In this document: positions 7,775 to 15,812 of the stretch, one piece after another | How the letters are laid out: each line of letters starts with the position of its first letter | Numbering within the stretch: the first letter of the stretch is position 1 | Source: DASSQJ01 sp963772645 | Lineage (GTDB): Bacteria; Actinomycetota; Actinomycetes; Actinomycetales; Dermatophilaceae | NCBI GenBank assembly: GCA_963772645.1 | Contig: CAVYYD010000014.1 | Location: 10,452 to 74,451 of the forward strand | DNA length: 64,000 nt | Direction: 5' to 3' | Notes under the pieces: generated by a model | The model's database searches: none | What the model was told of the DNA's origin: nothing | The model's input: only the letters and a program-made list of their open reading frames with translations | Made by a program: the position numbers and the translations under genes

Positions 7775-8851
7775 GTGCTCGACTCCGCCGCAGCCCTGGT
7801 CGCCGAGCACGCCGCGCTCGAGCGCGAGATGGCCGACCCGGCCGTCGCCTCCGACCCCGAGCGGCTGCGCGAGGTCAACAAGCGGTACGCGGCGCTCGGT
7901 CCGGTGGTCGCGGCCCACCAGGCCTGGACCGCGGCCCGTGGCGACCTGGGGGCGGCCCGCGAGCTCGCCGCCGAGGACCCCTCGTTCGCCGAGGAGCTGC
8001 CGAGCCTGGAGTCCGCGCTCGCCGCGGCCGAGGACCGGCTCCGCCGCCTCCTGGTCCCGCGCGACCCGGACGACGACCGGGACGTCATCCTCGAGGTGAG
8101 GGCCGGGGAGGGCGGGGAGGAGTCGGCCCTGTTCGCCGCGGACCTGCTGCGCATGTACCTGCGCCACGCCGAGCGCCGGGGGTGGCGCACCGAGGTGCTC
8201 GACGCCACGGAGTCCGATCTGGGTGGCTACAAGGACGTCAAGGTGGCGGTGAAGGCGCGAGGCACCCGCCGGCCGGGCGAGGCGCCCTGGGCGCGGCTGA
8301 AGTTCGAGGGCGGGGTGCACCGTGTCCAGCGGGTCCCGGTGACCGAGAGCCAGGGCCGCATCCACACCTCCGCCGCCGGCGTCTGGGTGATGCCCGAGGC
8401 CGAGGACGTCGAGGTGTCGATCGACCCGAACGACCTGCGCATCGACGTCTTCCGCTCCAGCGGTCCGGGCGGGCAGAGCGTCAACACCACCGACTCCGCC
8501 GTGCGCATCACCCACCTGCCGACCGGCGTCGTCGTGTCGTGCCAGAACGAGAAGAGCCAGCTGCAGAACCGGGAGGCCGCGCTGCGGGTGCTGCGTGCCC
8601 GGTTGCACCAGATGGCGACGGACGAGCGTCGCGCCGCCGACAACGACGCCCGCTCCAGCCAGGTCCGCACCGTCGACCGGTCCGAGCGGATCCGCACCTA
8701 CAACTTCCCGGAGAACCGGATCAGCGACCACCGCACCGGCTACAAGGCGCACAACCTCGACGCCGTCCTCGACGGGGATCTCGACCCGGTCATCCAGTCG
8801 GCGGTGGACGCCGACGAGCAGGCCCGCCTCGCCGCCATCGCCGGGCGATGA
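7775..8851 (+). CDS. prfA: peptide chain release factor 1
   Basis: Recognises UAA and UAG in the ribosomal A site and triggers peptide release. The 358-residue protein has the family length. Domain order: N-terminal helical domain, the codon-recognition PxT motif (VPVTESQGRIHTS, about residue 188) and the catalytic GGQ loop SSGPGGQSVNTTDSAVR (about residue 230), whose glutamine is the substrate of the methyltransferase encoded next. GTG 7,775 follows GGAGGAGGA. The stop overlaps the prmC start (ATGA), coupling enzyme and substrate. Confidence 0.98.
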   Translation: MLDSAAALVAEHAALEREMADPAVASDPERLREVNKRYAALGPVVAAHQAWTAARGDLGAARELAAEDPSFAEELPSLESALAAAEDRLRRLLVPRDPDDDRDVILEVRAGEGGEESALFAADLLRMYLRHAERRGWRTEVLDATESDLGGYKDVKVAVKARGTRRPGEAPWARLKFEGGVHRVQRVPVTESQGRIHTSAAGVWVMPEAEDVEVSIDPNDLRIDVFRSSGPGGQSVNTTDSAVRITHLPTGVVVSCQNEKSQLQNREAALRVLRARLHQMATDERRAADNDARSSQVRTVDRSERIRTYNFPENRISDHRTGYKAHNLDAVLDGDLDPVIQSAVDADEQARLAAIAGR

Positions 8852-9726
8852 CCGCCCGGACGCTGCGGGAGGCGGTGCTGCGGGCCCGCTCCGAGCTCGC
8901 CGCGGCGGGGGTCGCGTCCTCCGACGCGGATGCCGTCGAGCTGGCTGCTCACGTGCTCGGCGCCGACGCCGGCGACGTCCGCCGCCGGGTGCTGCTGCGC
9001 GAGGAGGTGGCACCGGAGGTCCTGGACCGGTACCTCGACCTCGTCGCCGAGCGGGCCTCTCGGGTGCCGCTGCAGCATCTCACCGGGCGCGCGTACTTCC
9101 GCCACCTCGTCCTGGCCGTCGGCCCGGGCGTGTTCGTGCCCCGGCCCGAGACCGAGGTCGTCGCCGGCCTCGCGATCGACGCGGCACGGGCCGCCGGCCC
9201 CGAGGCCGTCGTCGTCGACCTCTGCACGGGGTCGGCGGCGATCGCCCTCGCCGTGGCCGACGAGGTGCCGGGGGTCCGGGTCCACGCCGTCGAGCTGTCG
9301 GCCCCGGCGCACGCGTGGGCCGGGCGCAACGTCGCCGAGCACGGCGGGCGCGTCGACCTGAGGCTCGGCGACGCGGCATCGGCGTTCGAGGACCTCGAGG
9401 GTGCCGTCGACGTCGTCGTGACCAACCCGCCGTACATCCCGGACGGCGCGGTTCCGGTGGACCCGGAGGTGCGCGACCACGACCCCGCGGTCGCGCTCTA
9501 CGGCCGGTCCGCCGACGGGCTCGCCGTCCCGCTCGCCGTCGCGGCCCGGGCGGCGGTGCTGCTACGAGCGGGAGGGGTGCTCGTCATGGAGCACGCCGAC
9601 ACCCAGGGTGGCTCACTGCCGGCCGCTCTCCGCCGCACCGGGAAGTGGGACGAGGTGGCCGACCACGACGACCTCACCGGACGTCCGCGGGCGACCGTGG
9701 CCCGCCGGAGAGCCGCGGGCGGGTGA
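8848..9726 (+). CDS. prmC: release factor glutamine N5-methyltransferase
   Basis: S-adenosylmethionine-dependent methyltransferase that modifies the GGQ glutamine of release factors. The 292-residue protein has an N-terminal helical domain with PLQHLTGRAYF, then FVPRPETEVV, the SAM loop VVDLCTGSAAIALAVA and the substrate motif VVTNPPYIP, all diagnostic for PrmC/HemK. It overlaps prfA by 4 nt (ATGA). Intact. Confidence 0.96.
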   Translation: MTARTLREAVLRARSELAAAGVASSDADAVELAAHVLGADAGDVRRRVLLREEVAPEVLDRYLDLVAERASRVPLQHLTGRAYFRHLVLAVGPGVFVPRPETEVVAGLAIDAARAAGPEAVVVDLCTGSAAIALAVADEVPGVRVHAVELSAPAHAWAGRNVAEHGGRVDLRLGDAASAFEDLEGAVDVVVTNPPYIPDGAVPVDPEVRDHDPAVALYGRSADGLAVPLAVAARAAVLLRAGGVLVMEHADTQGGSLPAALRRTGKWDEVADHDDLTGRPRATVARRRAAGG

Positions 9727-9773
9727 GGGTGGCCCTGCGGCGTCCTCTCCGGCCGGGCTCCACCCGGGCCACG

Positions 9774-9857
9774 TCAGAGCCGCGGCAGGATGACCATGAG
9801 GAGGGCGACGACCAGCAGCACCCCGATGACCGTCCAGAGGACCCCGGACCCTCGCAT
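9774..9857 (-). CDS. 27-residue single-pass membrane peptide
   Basis: A very small open frame on the minus strand, antisense to the prmC-tsaC gap: MRGSGVLWTVIGVLLVVAL followed by LMVILPRL and a stop. Residues 6-25 form one uninterrupted hydrophobic helix with a positive residue at each end. GAGAGGT lies 7 nt before the ATG. Similar short hydrophobic peptides are often left unannotated in actinobacteria. No function is assigned. Support is the ribosome site, the strikingly regular hydrophobic run and its position in an otherwise empty 253-nt gap. Confidence 0.5.
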   Translation of the reverse strand: MRGSGVLWTVIGVLLVVALLMVILPRL

Positions 9858-9966
9858 GCGTGCGCACCTCTCGTCGTCGGCCCGGGTGGCTCCCCTGCCC
9901 GGGACCCCTGACCCTAGGCGCCTCCCACCCCGGTGAGCCGCGGGGGTCCCTGTGAGTCCGCGCCCC

Positions 9967-9972
9967 TACGCT
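9967..9972 (+). promoter_or_regulatory. leaderless -10 element of tsaC
   Basis: TACGCT lies 7 nt before ATG 9,980, with no Shine-Dalgarno in between, so the tsaC-glyA transcript probably starts at the ATG. Confidence 0.5.
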
Positions 9973-9979
9973 GGGCCCC

Positions 9980-10693
9980 ATGAGCCCGGTCTTCGACTGC
10001 ACCACCGACCACGGGCGGACCGAGGCCGTCGCCAAGGCCGCCGCGGGCGTGCGGCGCGGCCGGCTCGCCGTCCTGCCCACGGACACCCTCTACGGCGTCG
10101 GGGCCGATGCCTTCTCGCCGCAGGCGGTCCGCGACCTCCTCGCGGCGAAGGGACGGGGCACGGACATGCCGCCCCCGGTCCTCGTCCCCGACGCCCGGAC
10201 CGTCGACGGCCTGGCCACCGACGTCCCGCAGTACGCGCGCGCCCTGATGGCGCGGTTCTGGCCCGGGCCGCTGACCATCGTCCTGCGCGCCCAGCCCTCC
10301 CTCGCCTGGGACCTCGGGGAGACCGGCGGTACCGTCGCGCTGCGGATGCCCGACGACCCGGTCGCGCTCGCCCTTCTCGCCGAGGTCGGACCGATGGCCG
10401 TGAGCAGTGCGAACCGCACCGGCCACCCGGCGTCCCGCACCGTCGTCGAGGCGGCCAGCCAGCTCGGCGCCAGCGTCGAGTTCTACCTCGACGGCGGCCC
10501 GGTCACCGGTGGCCTGGCCTCGACCATCGTCGACTGCACCCGCGAGGAGCCGGCCATCCTGCGGCTCGGCGCGCTCTCCGAGGAGGAGGTCATGGCCGTC
10601 GTCGAGCACTCCCGTGCCGACGCCCTAGAGTTGTCGGGCGCCGAGACCGAGGCGCCCACCCCCAGCGAGCAGCCGGAGCGAACCGAGCCATGA
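9980..10693 (+). CDS. tsaC: L-threonylcarbamoyladenylate synthase (Sua5/YciO/YrdC)
   Basis: Makes threonylcarbamoyl-AMP from threonine, bicarbonate and ATP, the first step of the universal t6A modification of ANN-decoding tRNAs. The 237-residue protein shows the YrdC signature: LAVLPTDTLYGVGADAF at ~30-46, KGRGTDMPPPVLV, FWPGPLTIVLRA and MAVSSANRTGHPA. The last ~40 residues are a variable acidic tail. Frequently found next to prmC in actinobacteria. The stop overlaps the glyA start (ATGA). Confidence 0.94.
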   Translation: MSPVFDCTTDHGRTEAVAKAAAGVRRGRLAVLPTDTLYGVGADAFSPQAVRDLLAAKGRGTDMPPPVLVPDARTVDGLATDVPQYARALMARFWPGPLTIVLRAQPSLAWDLGETGGTVALRMPDDPVALALLAEVGPMAVSSANRTGHPASRTVVEAASQLGASVEFYLDGGPVTGGLASTIVDCTREEPAILRLGALSEEEVMAVVEHSRADALELSGAETEAPTPSEQPERTEP

Positions 10694-11973
10694 GCGAGAC
10701 CTTCTACGGATCCGACTTCGACGCCCTGGCGGCCTTCGACCCGGAGATCGCCGGCGTCCTCACCGGTGAGCTGGAGCGGCTGCGCTCCGGGCTGCAGCTG
10801 ATCGCCAGCGAGAACTTCTCGAGCCCGGAGGTGCTCACCGCACTCGGCTCGACCCTGTCGAACAAGTACGCCGAGGGCTACCCCGGCCGCCGCTACTACG
10901 GGGGCTGCGCCGAGGTCGACGTCGCCGAGCGGCTCGCCATCGAGCGGTGCACCACCCTCTTCGGCGCCGACCATGCCAACGTCCAGCCGCACTCGGGGGC
11001 CAGTGCGAACCAGGCGGTCTACGGTGCCTTCCTCAAGCCCGGTGAGACGATCCTCGCGATGAGCCTGCCGCACGGGGGTCACCTGACCCACGGCACCAAG
11101 GTCTCCTTCTCCGGCAAGTGGTTCGACGCGGTCCACTACGGCGTCGAGAAGGAGAGCGAGAACATCGACTACGACGAGGTCGAGCGGCTCGCCAAGGCGC
11201 ACCGGCCCAAGGTCCTGCTCGCGGGCGGCTCGGCCATCCCGCGGCTCATCGACTTCGCGCGCTTCCGGGCCATCGCCGACGAGGTGGGAGCCGTCTTCTG
11301 GGTGGACGCCGCGCACTTCATCGGGCTGGTCGCCGGGAAGGCGATCCCGAGCCCGGTCCCGTACGCCGACGTCGTGTCGTTCACCACCCACAAGGTGCTG
11401 CGGGGTCCCCGCTCGGGCGCCATCGTCTGCCGCGAGGAGCACGCCGCCACGATCGACAAGGCCGTCTTCCCGATGATGCAGGGCGGTCCGCAGATGCACT
11501 CCATCGCCGCCAAGGCGGTCAACTTCAAAGAGTGCGCGACCCCGGAGTACGCCGACTACACCCGCCGGGTCGTCGCCAACGCGCGGGTGCTCGCGGACTC
11601 GCTCGGTGAGCACGGCATCCGGCCCACCACCGGCGGCACCGACACCCACCTCTCCCTGCACGACCTGCAGCAGGTGCGCGTCACCGGGGTCGACGCCGAG
11701 GCGCGGTGCGACGCGGCCGGCATCACGCTGAACAAGAACGCCATCCCCTTCGACCCGCAGAAGCCGAACATCGCCTCGGGGATCCGGGTCGGCACCCCGT
11801 GCGTCACCACCCAGGGGATGGGCCAGGACGAGATGCGCACCATCGCCGGGCTCATCGCCCGTGCCGTCGTCGACGGTGACCCCGACCCCGAGCACCCGGT
11901 CTCGCGCGAGGTCCGGGCCCAGGTCACCGACCTCGTGCGGGCCCACCCGGCGTACCCGCGTCCCTCCGCCTGA
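10690..11973 (+). CDS. glyA: serine hydroxymethyltransferase
   Basis: PLP enzyme that converts serine and tetrahydrofolate to glycine and 5,10-methylene-THF, the main one-carbon source. The 427-residue protein has LIASENFSSPEVL, NKYAEGYPGRRYYGGC, HSGASANQAVY, VDAAHFIGLVAG and the PLP lysine in TTHKVLRGPRSG, followed by FPMMQGGPQMHSIAAKAV. The motif variants VDAAHF and KVLRGPRSG differ from the E. coli VDMAH and KTLRGPR forms and mark an actinobacterial SHMT subgroup. Translationally coupled to tsaC. Confidence 0.96.
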   Translation: MSETFYGSDFDALAAFDPEIAGVLTGELERLRSGLQLIASENFSSPEVLTALGSTLSNKYAEGYPGRRYYGGCAEVDVAERLAIERCTTLFGADHANVQPHSGASANQAVYGAFLKPGETILAMSLPHGGHLTHGTKVSFSGKWFDAVHYGVEKESENIDYDEVERLAKAHRPKVLLAGGSAIPRLIDFARFRAIADEVGAVFWVDAAHFIGLVAGKAIPSPVPYADVVSFTTHKVLRGPRSGAIVCREEHAATIDKAVFPMMQGGPQMHSIAAKAVNFKECATPEYADYTRRVVANARVLADSLGEHGIRPTTGGTDTHLSLHDLQQVRVTGVDAEARCDAAGITLNKNAIPFDPQKPNIASGIRVGTPCVTTQGMGQDEMRTIAGLIARAVVDGDPDPEHPVSREVRAQVTDLVRAHPAYPRPSA

Positions 11974-11992
11974 GCCACCGGAGCCGCCGCCC

Positions 11993-13384
11993 GTGACCTC
12001 GCCGACGCCGCCCTCCGGGCCGGAGCCGCGCCTGCTCACCCGGCTCAACCGGCGGGGCTTCCGGCTCGTCATGCTCCTCGACGCGCTGGCCGTGCTCGGC
12101 CTGTCGTTCCTCAGCATGGCGTGGCGCTACGGGACGCCGCCGTGGCCCACGTACACGTTCGCCGCCTACGTCCTCTCCTTCGTCGTGGCGACGACCGTCT
12201 TCCTCTTCGCGTACTACTTCGGCGGCCTCTACGAGCGCGAGCCCCGGCTCGGGGGTGCGGCGGTCCTGCCGAAGGCCGCCCGGCTCTCCCTCGCCGCCGG
12301 CAGCTTCGTGGCGCTGCTCAACCTCATCCTCAGCGGCCTGCTCCGCCAGAACGGCAACTTCCTCGGCCGGGCCCTGCCGTTCCCGATCCCGAACCTCGTC
12401 GCGGTCATCGTCCTCTCCGGGGTGCTCGTGACGCTGAACCGTGGCTTCGTCCACGCCCTGCGCACCCGGCGGGAGGGGCCACCCCGGGTCGTCCTCGCCG
12501 GCAGCGCAGTGGACCTGGGGCTGGCCCGGGAGCACCTCAGCGCCAACCAGTCCGACCTGCACCTCGTCGGCGAGGTCGCCGACGTGCACGGGATCGTCGA
12601 CGCCGTCGCCCGGGCGGGGGCCACCGACGTCCTCCTCGTCTCCCCGGAGTGGCTGGACGAGTGGTACCCGCGCACGATCGGCCGGCTGGACCACCACGGG
12701 GTCACCGTGCTGCTGCGGGTCGGAGGACGCGAGACGCTGTTCGGGCTCAGCCGGCTGCGCGAGATCGCCGGGATGCCGTTCGTGCTCCTCCTCCCGCAGA
12801 CGATGCCGTCCTCCCAACGCCACTTCAAGCGCCTCCTCGACCTCGTCCTGCTCCTGGTCACCTTCCCGGTGTGGGCGCTCCTCCTCGCTGGCACCGCCCT
12901 CTACCAGCTCGTCGTCGCCGGGCGCCCGCTGCTCTACCGCCAGGTGCGGGTCGGGGCCGGGGGCCAGCCGTTCGAGATGGTCAAGTTCCGCACGATGCGC
13001 GTCGACGCCGAGGCCCGCGGAGGCGCTCAGCTCTCGACGGTCGGTGACCCGCGGGTCATCCCCGCGTGCCGGTGGGTGCGGGCCACCCGCGCCGACGAGC
13101 TGCCGCAGATCCTGCACATCGTCAGCGGCCGGATGTCGGTCGTCGGCCCCCGTCCGGAACGCCCCGAGCTCACGGCCGGGTTCGAGAGGGAGATCGCCGG
13201 CTACACCCGCCGGCACGAGGTCCCGCCCGGCCTGACCGGCCTCGCGCAGATCCACGGCCGCTACCACACCGACGCCCAGTACAAGCTCGGCTACGACCTG
13301 CAGTACCTCGTCAACTGGTCACCGGTCCTCGACCTGGAGATCATCGCCCGCACCGTCTGGGTCGTCCTCGCCCGTCGCGTCTGA
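11993..13384 (+). CDS. polyprenyl-phosphate sugar phosphotransferase (bacterial sugar transferase)
   Basis: Membrane enzyme expected to start exopolysaccharide or cell-wall glycan synthesis by moving a sugar-1-phosphate from a nucleotide sugar to undecaprenyl phosphate. 463 residues: about five N-terminal transmembrane helices (residues 20-145), a soluble CoA-binding-like domain (~160-270), one more membrane segment (FKRLLDLVLLLVTFPVW), then the bacterial sugar transferase domain with VKFRTMRVDAE, RATRADELPQILHIVSG, SVVGPRPERPE and PPGLTGLAQIHGRY. Start GTG 11,993, 19 nt after glyA. It occupies the slot before the ATP synthase operon where many actinobacteria carry a WecA/MraY-type enzyme. 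Confidence 0.9.
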   Translation: MTSPTPPSGPEPRLLTRLNRRGFRLVMLLDALAVLGLSFLSMAWRYGTPPWPTYTFAAYVLSFVVATTVFLFAYYFGGLYEREPRLGGAAVLPKAARLSLAAGSFVALLNLILSGLLRQNGNFLGRALPFPIPNLVAVIVLSGVLVTLNRGFVHALRTRREGPPRVVLAGSAVDLGLAREHLSANQSDLHLVGEVADVHGIVDAVARAGATDVLLVSPEWLDEWYPRTIGRLDHHGVTVLLRVGGRETLFGLSRLREIAGMPFVLLLPQTMPSSQRHFKRLLDLVLLLVTFPVWALLLAGTALYQLVVAGRPLLYRQVRVGAGGQPFEMVKFRTMRVDAEARGGAQLSTVGDPRVIPACRWVRATRADELPQILHIVSGRMSVVGPRPERPELTAGFEREIAGYTRRHEVPPGLTGLAQIHGRYHTDAQYKLGYDLQYLVNWSPVLDLEIIARTVWVVLARRV

Positions 13385-13433
13385 GCCCGACTGTTGTTAC
13401 CGTCCGGGGGAGCGGGTTGGGAGCGCGAGAACG

Positions 13434-13453
13434 CTTGTGATAGTTTTCACAAG
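13434..13453. promoter_or_regulatory. perfect CRP/GlxR-type operator upstream of the atp operon
   Basis: CTTGTGATAGTTTTCACAAG is a perfect palindrome with 7-nt arms and contains TGTGA-N6-TCACA, the consensus for CRP-family regulators. It lies 49 nt after the sugar transferase stop and 49 nt before the atpI-like start. CRP homologues of actinobacteria (GlxR of Corynebacterium, Crp of Mycobacterium) use this motif, and GlxR is known to bind respiratory and ATP synthase promoters. The hexamer TGATAG inside it, 16 nt after TTGGGA, could be a -10, in which case binding would repress; that placement is uncertain. Confidence 0.7.
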
Positions 13454-13501
13454 CCGTCACGGAGCCCCCTCCGCCACGACCCACGAAGAGGCCGATCGTC
13501 G

Positions 13502-13942
13502 ATGACCGACCCGCAGCACGCCACCGCCGAGGCGGGCCGACCGTTCGCGGTCATGCTCCGCGGGGCCCTCCTCCCCTCGACCGTCGCCGGGGTCCTGGCC
13601 GTCCTCGTCCTCGTGCTCGCCCGCGGGAGCGACGCGCTCGCCGGGGGGCTGCTGGGGCTCGCCGTCTCCGTTCTCTTCTACGCCTCGGGCATGTTCCTGC
13701 TCAGCCGGCTCGTCCGCAGCGCGAGCCCGCACGCGTTCTTCGCCGTGGCGATGGCGGTCTACCTCGCGCAGGTCATCGCACTGTTGCTCTTCATCATGGT
13801 CTTCCGGGACGCCCCGTGGGTCGACGGCTTCGCCCTCGGGGTCACCGCCCTCGTGGTCACCATCGTCTGGCAGGCCTTCGCGATGCGGGCCCTGCGCCGG
13901 GGCCGGATGCCGGTCTACGACGAGCCCGAGGAGGCGCCGTGA
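13502..13942 (+). CDS. atpI: ATP synthase protein I-like membrane protein
   Basis: A 146-residue integral membrane protein with four hydrophobic segments (about residues 20-40, 45-65, 75-97 and 103-123), located immediately before atpB as AtpI usually is. AtpI helps assemble the c-ring and may act in Mg2+ supply. The sequence itself carries no catalytic motif, so the name rests on position, size and topology. ATG 13,502 is chosen over an upstream ATG because the intervening residues are polar and the operator lies there. First gene of the ATP synthase operon. Confidence 0.75.
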   Translation: MTDPQHATAEAGRPFAVMLRGALLPSTVAGVLAVLVLVLARGSDALAGGLLGLAVSVLFYASGMFLLSRLVRSASPHAFFAVAMAVYLAQVIALLLFIMVFRDAPWVDGFALGVTALVVTIVWQAFAMRALRRGRMPVYDEPEEAP

Positions 13943-14057
13943 CGCGGCGCCGAGCGCCCGTCACGCCCGTCGCGACCACCTCCGCAGGTCGGGTAGCGTA
14001 CGTGCAGTTCCAGCGGACGTCCCTGAACGTCGTCCGAGAAACCCTCGAGGAGAGGCT

Positions 14058-14897
14058 GTGAGCCCCAGCGTGGTGTCCACACACCTGTTGCCGAGTGCCG
14101 TCCAGACCGCCGGGGGCGGTGACGGCGGTTTCCAGACGCCCGGGGTCGAGAACTTCTGGTGGCCGGTCATCCCGTTCGGCAGCGACAGCGCCTGGGCGCT
14201 CACCCGCCCGGCCCTCGTGCTCCTGCTCACCGTCGGGTTCCTCGGCTGGTTCTTCGTCAGCGTCTCGGGCCGGCTCTCCCTCGTCCCGAGCCGGCGGCAG
14301 TGGATGGCCGAGCAGGCCTACGGGTTCGTCCGCAACACCATCGCCCGCGACGTCATCGGGGCCAAGGACTTCAAGCCGTACATCCCGCTGCTCTTCACGC
14401 TGTTCACCATGATCCTGCTCAACAACGTCGCCGGGATCATCCCGTTCGTGCAGTTCCCGACGTTCAGCCGGCTGGGCTTCCCGCTCGTCCTCACCCTGAT
14501 CGTCTACGTCACCTACCACGCGGTCGGGCTGCGGAAGAAGCACGGCGTCGTCGGGTACATGAAGTCGCTCGTGCCCCCGGGTCTGCCGGGCTGGCTGCGG
14601 CCGATCCTCTTCGTCCTCGAGTTCCTCACCTACTTCGTCATCCGCCCGGTCACGCTGGCCCTGCGACTCATGGGCAACATGCTGGCCGGCCACCTCATGC
14701 TTCTCGTGTTCGTCCTCGGGGGTGAGTACCTGCTGCTGGAGGGCGGGAACATCGGGCTGCAGTTCTCGGGCATCCTCTCCTTCGCCTTCGCGGTCTTCAT
14801 GACCTTCTTCGAGCTCCTCATCGAGTTCCTCCAGGCCTTCGTCTTCACCCTCCTCGCCGCCCTCTACATCGGCGACGCGGTGAGCGAGCACCACTGA
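14058..14897 (+). CDS. atpB: ATP synthase F0 subunit a
   Basis: Forms the proton half-channels facing the c-ring. 279 residues with six membrane segments. The essential arginine is in RPVTLALRLMGNMLAGHL (TM4) and the downstream LIEFLQAFVFTLLAALYIGDAV is the family C-terminus. GTG 14,058 follows GAGGAGAGG. There are 115 nt between it and the previous stop. Intact. Confidence 0.97.
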   Translation: MSPSVVSTHLLPSAVQTAGGGDGGFQTPGVENFWWPVIPFGSDSAWALTRPALVLLLTVGFLGWFFVSVSGRLSLVPSRRQWMAEQAYGFVRNTIARDVIGAKDFKPYIPLLFTLFTMILLNNVAGIIPFVQFPTFSRLGFPLVLTLIVYVTYHAVGLRKKHGVVGYMKSLVPPGLPGWLRPILFVLEFLTYFVIRPVTLALRLMGNMLAGHLMLLVFVLGGEYLLLEGGNIGLQFSGILSFAFAVFMTFFELLIEFLQAFVFTLLAALYIGDAVSEHH

Positions 14898-14979
14898 CCC
14901 CCGGGCCCGCGCCCGGTCGCAGGACCAACTGAAGAAACCCGACGCCGGGACCGCCCCGGCGCCACCCGAAAGGAATGTC

Positions 14980-15189
14980 ATGACCGGCAACATCGCCATC
15001 CTCGGCTACGGCCTGTCCGCCATCGGCCCCGGTATCGGTGTCGGCCTCATCTTCGCGGCCTACATCAACGGTGTGGCTCGCCAGCCCGAGGCCCGCGGCA
15101 TGCTCCAGACCATCGCCTTCACCGGTATGGCGATCACCGAGGCGCTCGCCATCCTCGGTCTCGTCTTCGCCTTCCTCTTCCGCAGCTGA
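14980..15189 (+). CDS. atpE: ATP synthase F0 subunit c
   Basis: 69-residue hairpin of two membrane helices that forms the rotating ring. The polar loop is ARQPEARG and the ion-carrying acid is Glu54 in GMAITEALAILGL. The residue after Glu54 is alanine and helix 1 has PGIGVGLIFA rather than a Na+-type Q motif, so a proton-driven enzyme is expected. A CCGAAAGGAATGTC ribosome site precedes the ATG. Confidence 0.97.
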   Translation: MTGNIAILGYGLSAIGPGIGVGLIFAAYINGVARQPEARGMLQTIAFTGMAITEALAILGLVFAFLFRS

Positions 15190-15227
15190 CCCAGCCCCCG
15201 ACCACCGTCCACACGTAAGGAACCGAC

Positions 15228-15812
15228 GTGGCACTCGCATCCCTCCCGATGGCCGAGGACACCGGCTGGCCCTCGGGCTTCCCGCTCCTGCCGCACCCGG
15301 CGGAGATGATCGTCGGGCTCATCGCCTTCGCCATCCTGTACTGGCTGTACACGTCCAAGGTCGTGCCGCGGATGGAGCAGCTCTACGAGGAGCGGGCGGC
15401 AGCCATCGAGGGCGGCATGAAGCAGGCCGAGGAGGCCCAGGCCGAGGCGCACGCGGCGCTGGAGAAGTACAACGCCCAGCTCTCCGAGGCCCGCGCCGAG
15501 GCCAGCGAGATCCGCGAGTCCGCGCGTGAGCAGGGCGCCTCGATCGTCGCCGAGATGCGCCAGCAGGCGCAGGCCGAGGCGGCGCGCATCACCGAGGCGG
15601 CCAAGCGGCAGGTCGAGGCCGAGCGCCAGCAGGCGGTCGTCCAGCTCCGCCAGGAGGTCGGCACCCTGTCCACCACCCTCGCGGGCAAGATCGTCGGGGA
15701 GTCCCTCGAGGACGAGGTCCGGCAGAAGGGCATCGTCGACCGCTTCCTCTCCGAGCTCGAGGCCGGCGAGGTCCGGCCCGAGAAGGTCTCCTCGGCCGGC
15801 AAGGAGGCCTGA
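15228..15812 (+). CDS. atpF: ATP synthase F0 subunit b
   Basis: Peripheral stalk subunit: one N-terminal membrane segment (about residues 28-47, MIVGLIAFAILYWLYTSK) followed by a long charged coiled coil rich in Glu, Ala, Gln and Arg (about 50-160) and a C-terminal part that binds the delta subunit. 194 residues. GTG start; its stop overlaps the atpH ATG by one base (TGATG). Confidence 0.96.
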   Translation: MALASLPMAEDTGWPSGFPLLPHPAEMIVGLIAFAILYWLYTSKVVPRMEQLYEERAAAIEGGMKQAEEAQAEAHAALEKYNAQLSEARAEASEIRESAREQGASIVAEMRQQAQAEAARITEAAKRQVEAERQQAVVQLRQEVGTLSTTLAGKIVGESLEDEVRQKGIVDRFLSELEAGEVRPEKVSSAGKEA

